The notes under the pieces: generated by a model
Told to the model about the DNA's origin: nothing
Databases searched by the model: none
Seen by the model: only the letters and a program-made list of their open reading frames with translations
Part shown: one piece after another, positions 1 to 8,268 of the stretch
Numbering within the stretch: the first letter of the stretch is position 1
Layout: each line of letters begins with the position of its first letter
Position numbers and translations under genes: made by a program
Assembly: GCF_023204875.1 (NCBI RefSeq)
Contig: NZ_CP096247.1
Location: 3,100,001 to 3,164,000, forward strand
Source: Prevotella sp. E15-22
GTDB taxonomy: Bacteria > Bacteroidota > Bacteroidia > Bacteroidales > Bacteroidaceae
Length of the DNA stretch: 64,000 bases
Direction: 5' to 3'

Positions 1-2
1 TT

Positions 3-947
3 CTGCTATGTCGTAGAGCCGTGGCACGTGCCATCGGACCGCTCCACGAATTACTCAAGAAGACAAGGAGCATTGCCGAAGGCAACATGGAAGTACACAT
101 TCCACGCAGCAATCGCATAGATGCCGTGGGACGACTGCAAAACAGTTTTGCCGCTATGCTGGAATCACTGAATTTCCACATGGGTAGTGTTCGCTACACC
201 TCAGAGCAGACGCAACACCGCAACGAGGAGTTGGTAGTGGCCACCCGACTGGCTGAAGAGAGCGATCGTCAGAAGACTGCCTTCATCCAGAACGTGACAC
301 ACCAGATTCGCACCCCATTAAACATCATCATGGGTTTTGCGCAAGTGCTCAGAGATTCGGCCAGCACCCAACCTTCGGAAGACGATATGAAGAGTATCAC
401 TAAGACAATGGATCATAACGCCAAACTGCTTTATCGTTTGGTATCCATGCTGTTCGACAGCTCCGATGCGGCATTCACCGAAGAATTGAACAGTCCACAA
501 ATGGATATGGTACCTTGTAATGAGGTGGGACGCGAAACTCTGCACTACCTAAAGGAACACTACCCCGATGTTCCTGTCACCTATCACTCGGAGGTAGACG
601 ATAATTTCTGTTTCCAGAGCAATCATCTGTACATCATGCGCTGCCTGCGTGAATTGCTTTACAATGCAGCAAAATACTCCGATGGCAAGAACGTATCACT
701 AAGCGTATCGGTTGTCGGCGACAGGATCCGATTCATTGTACAGGATACGGGCAAAGGTATTGCTGAGTCCGATCGCGAGTTGATGTTTAAGTTCTTCACC
801 AAGGTAGACGACCTTTCGGAAGGACTAGGACTTGGACTCCCCCTAGCCAAGCGACATGCACAGAACCTAGGTGGCGACCTGACCCTGGACGAGAATTATC
901 ACGACGGCTGTCGCTTTATCGTCGACCTGCCATTAAGAAAGGCATAA
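3..947 (+). CDS. Sensor histidine kinase, 5' end outside window
   Basis: This is the C-terminal part of a two-component sensor kinase. The frame is open to the left edge, so the start and sensor domain are missing. In order one sees a HAMP-like linker (IGPLHELLKKTRSIAEGN), a dimerisation helix with the phospho-acceptor His in NVTHQIRTPLN, an N box (ELLYNAAKYSDG), a G1 box (DTGKGIAES) and a G2 box (GLGLGLPLAKRHA). All parts needed for ATP binding and autophosphorylation are present. The protein probably sits in the inner membrane through the missing N-terminus. No response regulator follows on the same strand; the convergent neighbour is a LytTR regulator, which may or may not be its partner. 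Kinase identity is firm, the ligand is unknown. Confidence 0.9.
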   Translation: MLCRRAVARAIGPLHELLKKTRSIAEGNMEVHIPRSNRIDAVGRLQNSFAAMLESLNFHMGSVRYTSEQTQHRNEELVVATRLAEESDRQKTAFIQNVTHQIRTPLNIIMGFAQVLRDSASTQPSEDDMKSITKTMDHNAKLLYRLVSMLFDSSDAAFTEELNSPQMDMVPCNEVGRETLHYLKEHYPDVPVTYHSEVDDNFCFQSNHLYIMRCLRELLYNAAKYSDGKNVSLSVSVVGDRIRFIVQDTGKGIAESDRELMFKFFTKVDDLSEGLGLGLPLAKRHAQNLGGDLTLDENYHDGCRFIVDLPLRKA

Positions 948-963
948 CACAGTTGAACAACAT

Positions 964-1002
964 AAAAAAGAAGCCATCAAATTTCCTTGATGGCTTCTTT
1001 TA
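964..1002. terminator. Bidirectional intrinsic terminator
   Basis: An 11-bp perfect stem (GAAGCCATCAA at 970-980 with its complement at 987-997) is flanked by an A tract on the left and a T tract on the right, so it can stop transcription from both sides. It separates the convergent kinase and LytTR genes and overlaps the last codons of the LytTR gene. Confidence 0.85.
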
Positions 1003-1843
1003 CTTGTGTCATATTACTACGCGACACCGGAATGGCATCGTGACTATGTTTTATCATCAACTGCATGGAGCCAGCATGCGAAACAACCTGCTCAACCTGA
1101 GCCAGATTAACAAGGAAAGCACGATGGCAACGCACCACCATGGGATAGTCTCTCAGTTCATCCTCTATCTGCTTAGAAGTGGCACGCAACATGTCTGTTT
1201 GCACCACACCCTCGCGCAAACGACACACCTTTACATAGTTGCCAACAGCCTCAACATAAAGCAAGTCGGCCACCTGGAGGGTTACAGTATCGTTCGTCGT
1301 ACCTGTAAGCACCAGCGCTCCTCCTTTCTCTGCCACCTCTTCCCGTTCCACCTTCTCTACCTTTGTCAGTTGGTCGTTCAACTGCTTTGTCTCTTCCAGT
1401 TCCACCTTTAGGAACTTACTACGGAACTTGAAGCGCCAATAAAGACCGATGGTAAACGAACAAAAGGCTATAATCAATAACGATTCTATAAAGTTAACCA
1501 CCGACAGCTGGTTGTTTTCCGTCCCATTGCTCAGCACGAAATGTCGATAAAAACAAACAGACAATGCTACCAGCGGCGTATTGATAAGCTGGAACCAAAG
1601 ATTACGACGAATAACATACTCGACTCCCTTTTCATAAGAGCGAGGCATACGAACAACATATTTCAGGATGAGACCTGTCAGCATACATATCGAGATGCCG
1701 ATGATCCATAAGACAGCCAGATGCACATAAGCTTGCCACTGCCAGGTATCAAGTCCGAAAGGCTTGAATACCGCCAATGCAACAATAACAAACGTCGTAC
1801 TAATAGCGCGAGTGGATATGGTTTGATTTCTTTCTTTATTCAT
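977..1843 (-). CDS. Membrane-anchored LytTR-family transcriptional regulator
   Basis: The 288-residue protein has about four hydrophobic segments in residues 15-140 and a LytTR DNA-binding domain in roughly residues 180-285 (LYVEAVGNYVKVCR, MVVRCHRAFLVNL, IPVSRS). There is no receiver domain. It resembles the membrane LytTR proteins common in Bacteroidetes, where an integral membrane region replaces the phosphorelay input. LytTR domains bind pairs of short direct repeats about two helical turns apart. Its own promoter has TACCTTTG on the minus strand (1859-1852). It is transcribed away from the LiaF/sigma operon at 2033, whose promoter carries a paired repeat of that kind. I infer, without proof, that it controls that operon and the other promoters with the same element in this window. 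Confidence 0.85.
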   Translation of the reverse strand: MNKERNQTISTRAISTTFVIVALAVFKPFGLDTWQWQAYVHLAVLWIIGISICMLTGLILKYVVRMPRSYEKGVEYVIRRNLWFQLINTPLVALSVCFYRHFVLSNGTENNQLSVVNFIESLLIIAFCSFTIGLYWRFKFRSKFLKVELEETKQLNDQLTKVEKVEREEVAEKGGALVLTGTTNDTVTLQVADLLYVEAVGNYVKVCRLREGVVQTDMLRATSKQIEDELRDYPMVVRCHRAFLVNLAQVEQVVSHAGSMQLMIKHSHDAIPVSRSNMTQVKEAIKEI

Positions 1844-1851
1844 ACAGCCGA

Positions 1852-1859
1852 CAAAGGTA
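1852..1859 (-). promoter_or_regulatory. -7 box of the LytTR gene
   Basis: On the minus strand the sequence reads TACCTTTG, a match to the Bacteroidetes -7 consensus TAnnTTTG, 9 bases before the LytTR start codon region. It lies between the gene and the divergent upstream element at 1936-2001. Confidence 0.6.
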
Positions 1860-1935
1860 ATAAAATATTGCGAAAGAAAAAAACGGAAGCAGAAAAAGTG
1901 CTGTCATTCATCACATTTATTGCATTTTTCCCTCC

Positions 1936-2001
1936 ACTCGTCACATTTCCCTGCAGAATATCCCAAATCTTTGGTGGAAAATAGATAATTTTATACTTTT
2001 G
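1936..2001 (+). promoter_or_regulatory. Paired-repeat upstream element, copy A, with promoter
   Basis: TCACAT starts at 1941 and TCCCAAAT at 1961, exactly 20 bases apart. The -33 box TTTGG follows at 1970 and the -7 box TACTTTTG at 1994-2001. The same spacing recurs at five other promoters in the window. It drives the LiaF-like/sigma/membrane/peptidase genes from 2033 on and lies beside the LytTR gene. Confidence 0.8.
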
Positions 2002-2032
2002 CATCAAAAGTAATATTTAAAAACGTCAGATT

Positions 2033-2584
2033 ATGAAACCAAGAACGATTATTGGACTATTATTGATTGTGGCCGGCCTGTGGAAGCTGGCCAACATGTG
2101 GGGCATCATTGAGAACGATTGGTTGTGGAGTCAGCCTTGGACGGCATATATTGCCCCAGCATTACTTCTCTATGTGGGTGCCGGAACCATTGTTAACAGC
2201 TATCGTCACGACCCCGACCAGTGGCTACAACGCCAAGTTCCCATTAACGAAGACGGCAAACGAATCGTATGCAGCGTACACTATGGCGGCGATGAGTATA
2301 TCTTTCATGGCGAGCCATTCCATGGTGCTCGTCTCGATGCCTTCTGCGGAGGTATCCGCATGGACCTGCGCGAAGCCATCATCACCGAGGACGAAGAGAT
2401 TGACATCCACACCTTCTGCGGGGGTATTGAGCTCTATGTGCCAAGCACGGTCAACGTCGTAGTAAAAAGCCGTTGTTTCTTTGGTGGTGTCAGCAACCAG
2501 GCCATGCGCACCGCCGACCCTTCCACCCCATGCATCCATATTGTAGCCGACAATTTCTTTGGCGGCGTAGACATCAAAAACTAG
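2033..2584 (+). CDS. LiaF-like membrane protein
   Basis: A 183-residue protein with two N-terminal membrane helices (residues about 5-22 and 38-54) followed by a soluble domain with three Gly-rich repeats of the type FCGGIRMDL, FCGGIELYVP and FFGGVSN. This is the layout of LiaF / cell-wall-active antibiotic response proteins, whose C-terminal beta-solenoid has such repeats. In Firmicutes LiaF restrains an envelope-stress kinase; in Bacteroidetes the role is not defined. It is the first gene after promoter copy A, 88 bases ahead of an ECF sigma factor, so an envelope-stress function is a reasonable inference. Confidence 0.75.
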   Translation: MKPRTIIGLLLIVAGLWKLANMWGIIENDWLWSQPWTAYIAPALLLYVGAGTIVNSYRHDPDQWLQRQVPINEDGKRIVCSVHYGGDEYIFHGEPFHGARLDAFCGGIRMDLREAIITEDEEIDIHTFCGGIELYVPSTVNVVVKSRCFFGGVSNQAMRTADPSTPCIHIVADNFFGGVDIKN

Positions 2585-2672
2585 GCACAAGAAAGAAAAA
2601 TAAAAAAAATACTGTTATTTCTGTAATTTTTTAGTTGTACCTGACATCTAATGTACAAAACCTGTTAGGAAG

Positions 2673-3146
2673 ATGAAACAAGAAGAAGAAATGTTTGCCC
2701 GGTTAGCTCGAGAGCACAAAAGCACCATCTATACTGTGTGCTATATGTTCTCGAACGACGAGGACGAGGTGCAAGACCTCTTCCAAGAAACCCTCATCAA
2801 CATGTGGAAGGGTATCAAAGGTTTTCGCGAGGAGAGTAAGATTGACACATGGATCTACCGTGTGGCCTTGAACACCTGCCTAACCATGGAGCGCAAAAAG
2901 AAGCGCGAGGTAAAGAAGGTACCCCTGGCCATGGACGTCAACCTCTTCGAGGATAATGATGCCAACAGCAAACAGGCACGTGTGCTACACGAGCGCATCA
3001 GCAAACTGGCCTATGTCGACAGGGCCATCGTAATGCTATGGCTCGAAGGTATGAGTTACGATGAGATTGGAGCCGTGGTGGGTATCACAGCCCAGAACGT
3101 GGCCACCAAACTCTTTAGAATCAAAGAACAACTAAAAAAGATGTAA
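2673..3146 (+). CDS. ECF-type RNA polymerase sigma factor
   Basis: The 157-residue protein has sigma region 2 (VQDLFQETLINMWKGI, DTWIYRVALNTCL) and region 4 (MSYDEIGAVVGITAQNVATK), with no region 3, as in the ECF group. It would direct RNA polymerase to a dedicated promoter set. It is followed after two bases by a small four-helix membrane protein rather than by a FecR or zinc anti-sigma factor. A second pair of the same design lies on the minus strand at 49190-50290. Confidence 0.92.
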   Translation: MKQEEEMFARLAREHKSTIYTVCYMFSNDEDEVQDLFQETLINMWKGIKGFREESKIDTWIYRVALNTCLTMERKKKREVKKVPLAMDVNLFEDNDANSKQARVLHERISKLAYVDRAIVMLWLEGMSYDEIGAVVGITAQNVATKLFRIKEQLKKM

Positions 3147-3148
3147 AT

Positions 3149-3727
3149 ATGGAAGAACAGTATTTCGACGAGATGCGCCAACAGATGGCCGCGCTCAAGG
3201 AACAGCTTAACAAACAGGAGATTGTCAATGATCACCTTATCCGCGAGATTATGAAGGTGAAGAACAAAGATATTAGCAAGACAAAGAACGTATGCTTCAT
3301 TGCTGCTATCATTGCCTTCCTCACTTTTCCCTTCAACACCTTCACACATGCATGGAGTTGGACGTTCACCGCTGTTACGGGTGCCATGCTCATCTTCTGC
3401 ACCATTGCCACGATTTATATCCACCGTCCTGTAGACAAGCTAAACTACATGACGAGCGACCTGGCTACCGTGGCACGTGTCATGACGAAGTTCAAGAAGC
3501 AGTATGACAACTGGCTGCACTACGTCACCCCAGCCCTCATGATCCCCTGGATTGGTTGGGCATGCTACGAGTTTGCCTGGAAAAACAATATTTCAGGGGT
3601 GAACCCACTTTGGCTGACCCTGCCCATCCTCTTTGGTGCGGCTATTGGCGGACTCATCGGATATTACTTCCACTGCAAGGCCGTGAATGCAGCCAAGAGC
3701 ATTTTGGAACAGATTGAAGAGAAATAA
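3149..3727 (+). CDS. Four-helix membrane protein coupled to sigma factor
   Basis: A 192-residue protein with a charged coiled-coil-like N-terminus (residues 1-48, MEEQYFDEMRQQMAALKEQL) and four predicted membrane segments (about 49-65, 70-90, 123-143, 151-170), ending in a short charged tail. It starts two bases after the sigma stop, which implies translational coupling. I recognise no family. The position and topology suggest a membrane partner that holds the sigma factor, that is, an anti-sigma function; this is inference only. The protein encoded at 49190-49762 has the same size and layout beside another sigma factor. Confidence 0.7.
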   Translation: MEEQYFDEMRQQMAALKEQLNKQEIVNDHLIREIMKVKNKDISKTKNVCFIAAIIAFLTFPFNTFTHAWSWTFTAVTGAMLIFCTIATIYIHRPVDKLNYMTSDLATVARVMTKFKKQYDNWLHYVTPALMIPWIGWACYEFAWKNNISGVNPLWLTLPILFGAAIGGLIGYYFHCKAVNAAKSILEQIEEK

Positions 3728-3750
3728 ATAACAATCATCAATATAAGAAA

Positions 3751-5766
3751 ATGAAAAAGATTCTTTTCTGCCTGACCATGACTTTCGTCAGCATGACAGG
3801 CATGGCACAGGTAAACAAGTCCGATATGGACTTGAGTGTGAAACCAGGTAATGACTTCTGGCAGTATGCCGTAGGCGGATGGCTGAAGAACAATCCACTG
3901 GACAAGGAGCATCCTGAAAACGGCGCCTTTACCGATCTCGAGGAACTGAACAAGAAGCGCATCAACAACCTGATTATGATGTATGCCGAGAAGAGAGACC
4001 TGCCCCAAGGTTCCGACGGTCAGAAGATTGGTTCTCTCTATCGTCTCTATATGGACTCTATCAGTCGCAACAAGATGGGCTACGAGCCCATCCTGCCCTA
4101 CCTGAAGCAGGTACGCGCCATCAAGACCCGCGAGGAAGCTTTGAAACTGATGTACGCTTTCGACGCCAAAGGCTTTAACACCGCTCCCTTCGGCATTGGT
4201 CTGAGTCTGAACCCCTATAACTCATCAGAGTATATGATGGGCGCAGGTCATGGCGGTGCATCACTGCCTCAGGAGTATTACGACAATCCCAACGAGCAAC
4301 AGCAGGCCACTGTCAATGCCATCAAGAGTCTTAATAAGGACCTTCTCAAGATGGTGGGCTATAACGACAAAGACGCCGAGCGCATGATGCAGGCCGAATG
4401 GGCCATCGAGCATAAGATTGGTATCAAAACCCTGAACCAGGTGGACCAACGCGATCCTCAGAAGACCATTCATATCATGACGTGGGACCAGTTGCTCAAT
4501 GACTTCAAGGGCATCGACTGGGTAACCTATCGCGACGTCATGGGCTATCCTCAGGACATCGACGTGATAGACGTGAGTCAGCTGGAGCCTCTGCATGTCG
4601 TTGAGGACATCCTCGCCAACACCTCTGTCGACGACTTGAAAGCCTACATGGAACTGCATATCATCAACTCATACGCAGGTTTCCTCTCTGACGCCTTCAC
4701 CGACCGCATGTTCGAGGCCGACAAGGCCATCAGCGGTGTTCAGGAACAAAAGCCCCGCTGGAAGCGCGCTGTCAGCACCATCAGCGGCAGCCTGGGCGAG
4801 ACCATCGGCAAGCTCTATGCCAAGGAGTACTTCCCCGAGACCAGCAAACAGCGTGTGGTAAAACTCATCAAAGACCTTCAGAAAGCCTTTGAAGAGCGTC
4901 TGAAGGAGAACACCTGGATGAGCGACTCTACGAAGGCGAAAGCCCTGGAGAAGTTGCACGCCATACATATCAATGCCGGCTATCCTGACAAGTGGCAGGA
5001 TATGGAGAAATATATCGACATCCGCGAACAGGAGAACCTGGTGGAGAACTTCATCCGTATCACACAGGAGATGCGCAAGGCCAGCATCCGCAAGCACTGG
5101 CGCCAGCCCGTTGACAAGACCGAGATGCCCTGCTCTCCCCAGACAGTCAACGCCTTCTATCACCCACTGTTCAACAGCATCAACTTCCCTGCTGCCATCC
5201 TGCAGCCGCCCTTCTTCGATCCTGAGGCCGACTATGCCTCAAACTATGGTGCCATTGGTGTCATCATGGGACACGAGATGACCCACGGCTTCGATGATCA
5301 GGGTTGTCTGTTTGACAAGAATGGCAATCTGGCCAACTGGTGGACAGCCGAAGACAAAGCCAACTACGACAAGCGCACCAAGGTGATTGCCGACTGGTTC
5401 TCTGAGCAGGAGGCTGTACCTGGCTTAAAGGTGAACGGCGAGAAGACCCTGGGCGAGAACGTGAGTGACAACGGCGGACTGAACATCTCTTTCCGTGCCT
5501 TCCAGGACCGCATGAAGCAGGAACCCCTGAAGACCATCAACGGTTTCACACCTGCCCAGCGTTTCTACCTGGCCTACGCTCGTGTATGGGCCAGCAACAG
5601 CACACCAGAGTATACCGCTATGCTTGTCAACAGTGACGTACACTCTCCCAACCGCATCCGTGTCACAGCAGCCCTGCCAATGATTGACACCTGGTACGAG
5701 GCCTTTGGCATTAAAGCCAACGACAAGATGTTCCTTCCCAAAGAGAAGCGAGCACTGGTGTGGTAG
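3751..5766 (+). CDS. pepO: M13-family zinc metallopeptidase (PepO-like)
   Basis: The 671-residue protein begins with a signal peptide (MKKILFCLTMTFVSMTGMAQ) and has the N- and C-terminal neprilysin-like lobes. The zinc site is HEMTH near residue 508 with the third ligand Glu in ENVSDNGG near 569. Substrate-binding NAFYHP is present and the protein ends in ALVW, the usual M13 end. Such enzymes cleave peptides in the periplasm or at the cell surface; the best known relatives are PepO and endothelin-converting enzymes. It starts 23 bases after the membrane gene and is probably co-transcribed with the LiaF/sigma operon. Confidence 0.92.
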   Translation: MKKILFCLTMTFVSMTGMAQVNKSDMDLSVKPGNDFWQYAVGGWLKNNPLDKEHPENGAFTDLEELNKKRINNLIMMYAEKRDLPQGSDGQKIGSLYRLYMDSISRNKMGYEPILPYLKQVRAIKTREEALKLMYAFDAKGFNTAPFGIGLSLNPYNSSEYMMGAGHGGASLPQEYYDNPNEQQQATVNAIKSLNKDLLKMVGYNDKDAERMMQAEWAIEHKIGIKTLNQVDQRDPQKTIHIMTWDQLLNDFKGIDWVTYRDVMGYPQDIDVIDVSQLEPLHVVEDILANTSVDDLKAYMELHIINSYAGFLSDAFTDRMFEADKAISGVQEQKPRWKRAVSTISGSLGETIGKLYAKEYFPETSKQRVVKLIKDLQKAFEERLKENTWMSDSTKAKALEKLHAIHINAGYPDKWQDMEKYIDIREQENLVENFIRITQEMRKASIRKHWRQPVDKTEMPCSPQTVNAFYHPLFNSINFPAAILQPPFFDPEADYASNYGAIGVIMGHEMTHGFDDQGCLFDKNGNLANWWTAEDKANYDKRTKVIADWFSEQEAVPGLKVNGEKTLGENVSDNGGLNISFRAFQDRMKQEPLKTINGFTPAQRFYLAYARVWASNSTPEYTAMLVNSDVHSPNRIRVTAALPMIDTWYEAFGIKANDKMFLPKEKRALVW

Positions 5767-5811
5767 TCGTATGACATCATGAGAATCGATAAACAGTTAA
5801 CGCGATTCTCC

Positions 5812-5877
5812 ATTCATCACATAATCATGCAGAATATCCCATAACTATGGTGTATTCTGCATTTTTTTATACTTTTG
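5812..5877 (+). promoter_or_regulatory. Paired-repeat upstream element, copy B, with promoter
   Basis: TCACATAATC at 5817 and TCCCATAACT at 5837 form an 8-of-10 direct repeat 20 bases apart. The -33 position holds TATGG at 5846 (weaker than TTTGG) and the -7 box TACTTTTG is at 5870-5877. It precedes the receptor gene at 5917. A weak -33 box is what one expects of an activator-dependent promoter. Confidence 0.8.
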
Positions 5878-5916
5878 CAGCGTCAAAAAACGATGAAATA
5901 GAAAAAAGACGAAAAG

Positions 5917-8256
5917 ATGAAAAGATTGATTTTAGGAGCAGCCCTGATGCTGCTATGTGCTACTGAGGTCATGGCACAGGCCACGCAGACCGTTCGTGGA
6001 CAAGTATGCGACGTGGCCTCTGGCGAGCCAATGATTGGCGTAACAATAACGGTGGAGAATGGTACAACACTGGCCACCGTCTCTGATGCAGAAGGAAACT
6101 TTGTTATTCATAATGTACCCGTAGGGCGCCATGCTGTTCGCGCCAGCTACATTGGCTATGAGCCCGTATTGCTGAAAGAGCAGTTGGTATCATCAGGTAA
6201 GGAGTTGGTACTCACATTGAGGATGCGCGAAAATGTATCCGAAATGGGCGAGGTGGTCATCAAGCCACGCGTCAACAAGCAGTTGCCACTAAACGAGATG
6301 GCACAAGTGGGTGCTCGCATGTTCAGTGTAGAGGAGGCCAGCCGCTATGCCGGCGGCATGTCCGACCCTGCCCGTACGGCTTCCATGTTTGCAGGTGTGG
6401 CTACGGGTGGTGCCACCAATGGCATCTCTATTCATGGCAACTCGCCCCAGATGCTGCAGTGGCGTGTTGAAGGTGTGGAAGTACCTAATCCCAACCACTT
6501 TGCCGAGATAACTGAGGCCGGCGGTGGCGTGTTCACCTCATTGAACGGCACCGTACTGGCCAACAGCGACTTCCTCACGGGAGCGATGCCAGCCGAGTAT
6601 GGCAACGCCCTCTCTGGCGCTTTCGATATGAAGATGCGCGTGGGTAATAATACCAAGTACGAACATGCCATTCAGGTGGGCACGCTGGGTGTCGATTTTG
6701 CCTCCGAAGGTCCACTTGCAAAGGGCTCCAAGGCTTCGTACCTGGTGAACTATCGTTATAGTTTCCTCGAGATAGCCAAGAAACTGCATGCCATCAATAT
6801 GGAGAAAGAGACACTCGACTATCAGGACCTGAGTTTCAAGTTGAACATGCCGACGCAGAAGGCAGGCACCTTTGCCGTGTGGTTCACAGGACTGATAGAC
6901 CGCTACGAGAACGAGGTGCCCGATGTGTCTGACTGGGAGACATTGTGGGACATGAACGACTCATGGTCGCGCCAGAAAAACTGTGCTGTGGGCCTCAACC
7001 ATCACTTCCGCCTCCGTTCTGGAGGCACGCTCCATTCCAGCGTGGCCTTTACTGGTTCCTATCGCAAGTTGGGCGTGAACGACTACGATGCTGCGATGAA
7101 CATGATGCCTGAAATGGCTGGTCGTAACTCACTGTGGAACGTCATCATCAGCACCCAACACCAACACAAATTCTCATCACGATACACTATGCAGAATGGC
7201 TTCGAGCATCAACACCTCGACTTCCATACCTGGATGGACTATATCCACGAGACGGGTGGTCCCCTCTATCGCGTGTACGATTCTGAAGGCAACACGGGTC
7301 TCACCCGTCTTTACACCAATCACAAGGTGGCACTCAGCAGTCGCTTGTCAACAGTGACTGGTGTCAATGTCATGTGGTTCAACCTGAACGACCAGTGGCT
7401 GGTAGAGCCTCGCGTCAGCATGCAGTATAAGACATCACCATCCAGCACCTTCTCTGTAGCCTACGCCATGAACAGTCGTAAGGAAACCACCGATACCTAT
7501 TTCGTGCTGATGAATGACAAGAATCCCAATAAGAACCTCGGTCTTACTCGTTCTCATCACATCTCAGCATCGTTTGCCCAGCGCCTGGGCGAGAACATCA
7601 TGCTGAAGGTAGAACCCTACTGGCAGTGGCTGTTCGATGTACCCGTAGAGGATGGCACGACCTATTCGATACTGAATCATCGCAACTTCTTCCAAGACCG
7701 TGCTTTGGTCAACAAGGGCGCTGGTCGCAACTATGGTATCGACCTCACGTTGGAGCGCTATCTGAAGGATGGCTTCTATGGCATGGTCACAGCCACCCTG
7801 TTCAAGTCGGAATATCGCGACGCTCAAGGTCAGTGGCACCATTCGCGCCACGATCGCCGCTATATCACCAATATCCTTGGTGGCAAAGAGTGGATGATTG
7901 GTAAAGGCAAGAAGAATGTCTTTGGCATCAACGGCCGACTCACGATGATGGGTGGCGACCGCTATACCCCCATCCCTGATGGCATCACCTTCGAGGATGT
8001 GATGAAACGCCCAGACAAGTCAATCCCCATTGACGAAGGCATGGATCCCTATACTAAGCAGAAGGGTATGAACGTGGGCTATGCTTTCTCAGTGAAGTAC
8101 ACCATCAACAAACAGCACACGGCGCACCACATCATCCTGGAATATCTGCAGATGAAGACCTTCCAGGGTCAGACGTTCGACCTGCAGACCCACGATATTG
8201 TGGATAAGTTCACCTCACTCACCTTCCCCAACATCGCCTATCGCGTGGAATTCTAA
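5917..8256 (+). CDS. TonB-dependent receptor with carboxypeptidase-like regulatory domain
   Basis: A 779-residue outer-membrane receptor. It has a signal peptide ending in VMAQA, a CarboxypepD_reg-like beta domain (residues about 27-110, VRGQVCDVASGEPMIGVT), a plug domain (VGARMFSVEEASRYAGG, ISIHGNSPQMLQWRVEGVE) and a C-terminal beta-barrel ending in an aromatic-rich strand (AYRVEF). Such proteins import bulky ligands using TonB energy. No SusD partner follows; the next gene, 12 bases on, is another beta-barrel protein, so the two likely form one operon under promoter copy B. The ligand cannot be told from the sequence. Confidence 0.88.
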   Translation: MKRLILGAALMLLCATEVMAQATQTVRGQVCDVASGEPMIGVTITVENGTTLATVSDAEGNFVIHNVPVGRHAVRASYIGYEPVLLKEQLVSSGKELVLTLRMRENVSEMGEVVIKPRVNKQLPLNEMAQVGARMFSVEEASRYAGGMSDPARTASMFAGVATGGATNGISIHGNSPQMLQWRVEGVEVPNPNHFAEITEAGGGVFTSLNGTVLANSDFLTGAMPAEYGNALSGAFDMKMRVGNNTKYEHAIQVGTLGVDFASEGPLAKGSKASYLVNYRYSFLEIAKKLHAINMEKETLDYQDLSFKLNMPTQKAGTFAVWFTGLIDRYENEVPDVSDWETLWDMNDSWSRQKNCAVGLNHHFRLRSGGTLHSSVAFTGSYRKLGVNDYDAAMNMMPEMAGRNSLWNVIISTQHQHKFSSRYTMQNGFEHQHLDFHTWMDYIHETGGPLYRVYDSEGNTGLTRLYTNHKVALSSRLSTVTGVNVMWFNLNDQWLVEPRVSMQYKTSPSSTFSVAYAMNSRKETTDTYFVLMNDKNPNKNLGLTRSHHISASFAQRLGENIMLKVEPYWQWLFDVPVEDGTTYSILNHRNFFQDRALVNKGAGRNYGIDLTLERYLKDGFYGMVTATLFKSEYRDAQGQWHHSRHDRRYITNILGGKEWMIGKGKKNVFGINGRLTMMGGDRYTPIPDGITFEDVMKRPDKSIPIDEGMDPYTKQKGMNVGYAFSVKYTINKQHTAHHIILEYLQMKTFQGQTFDLQTHDIVDKFTSLTFPNIAYRVEF

Positions 8257-8268
8257 TTCAAAAGCATC

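Noticed and set aside
977..1411. Plus-strand frames opposite the LytTR gene
   Set aside because: They are antisense shadows of a clear LytTR gene with family motifs.
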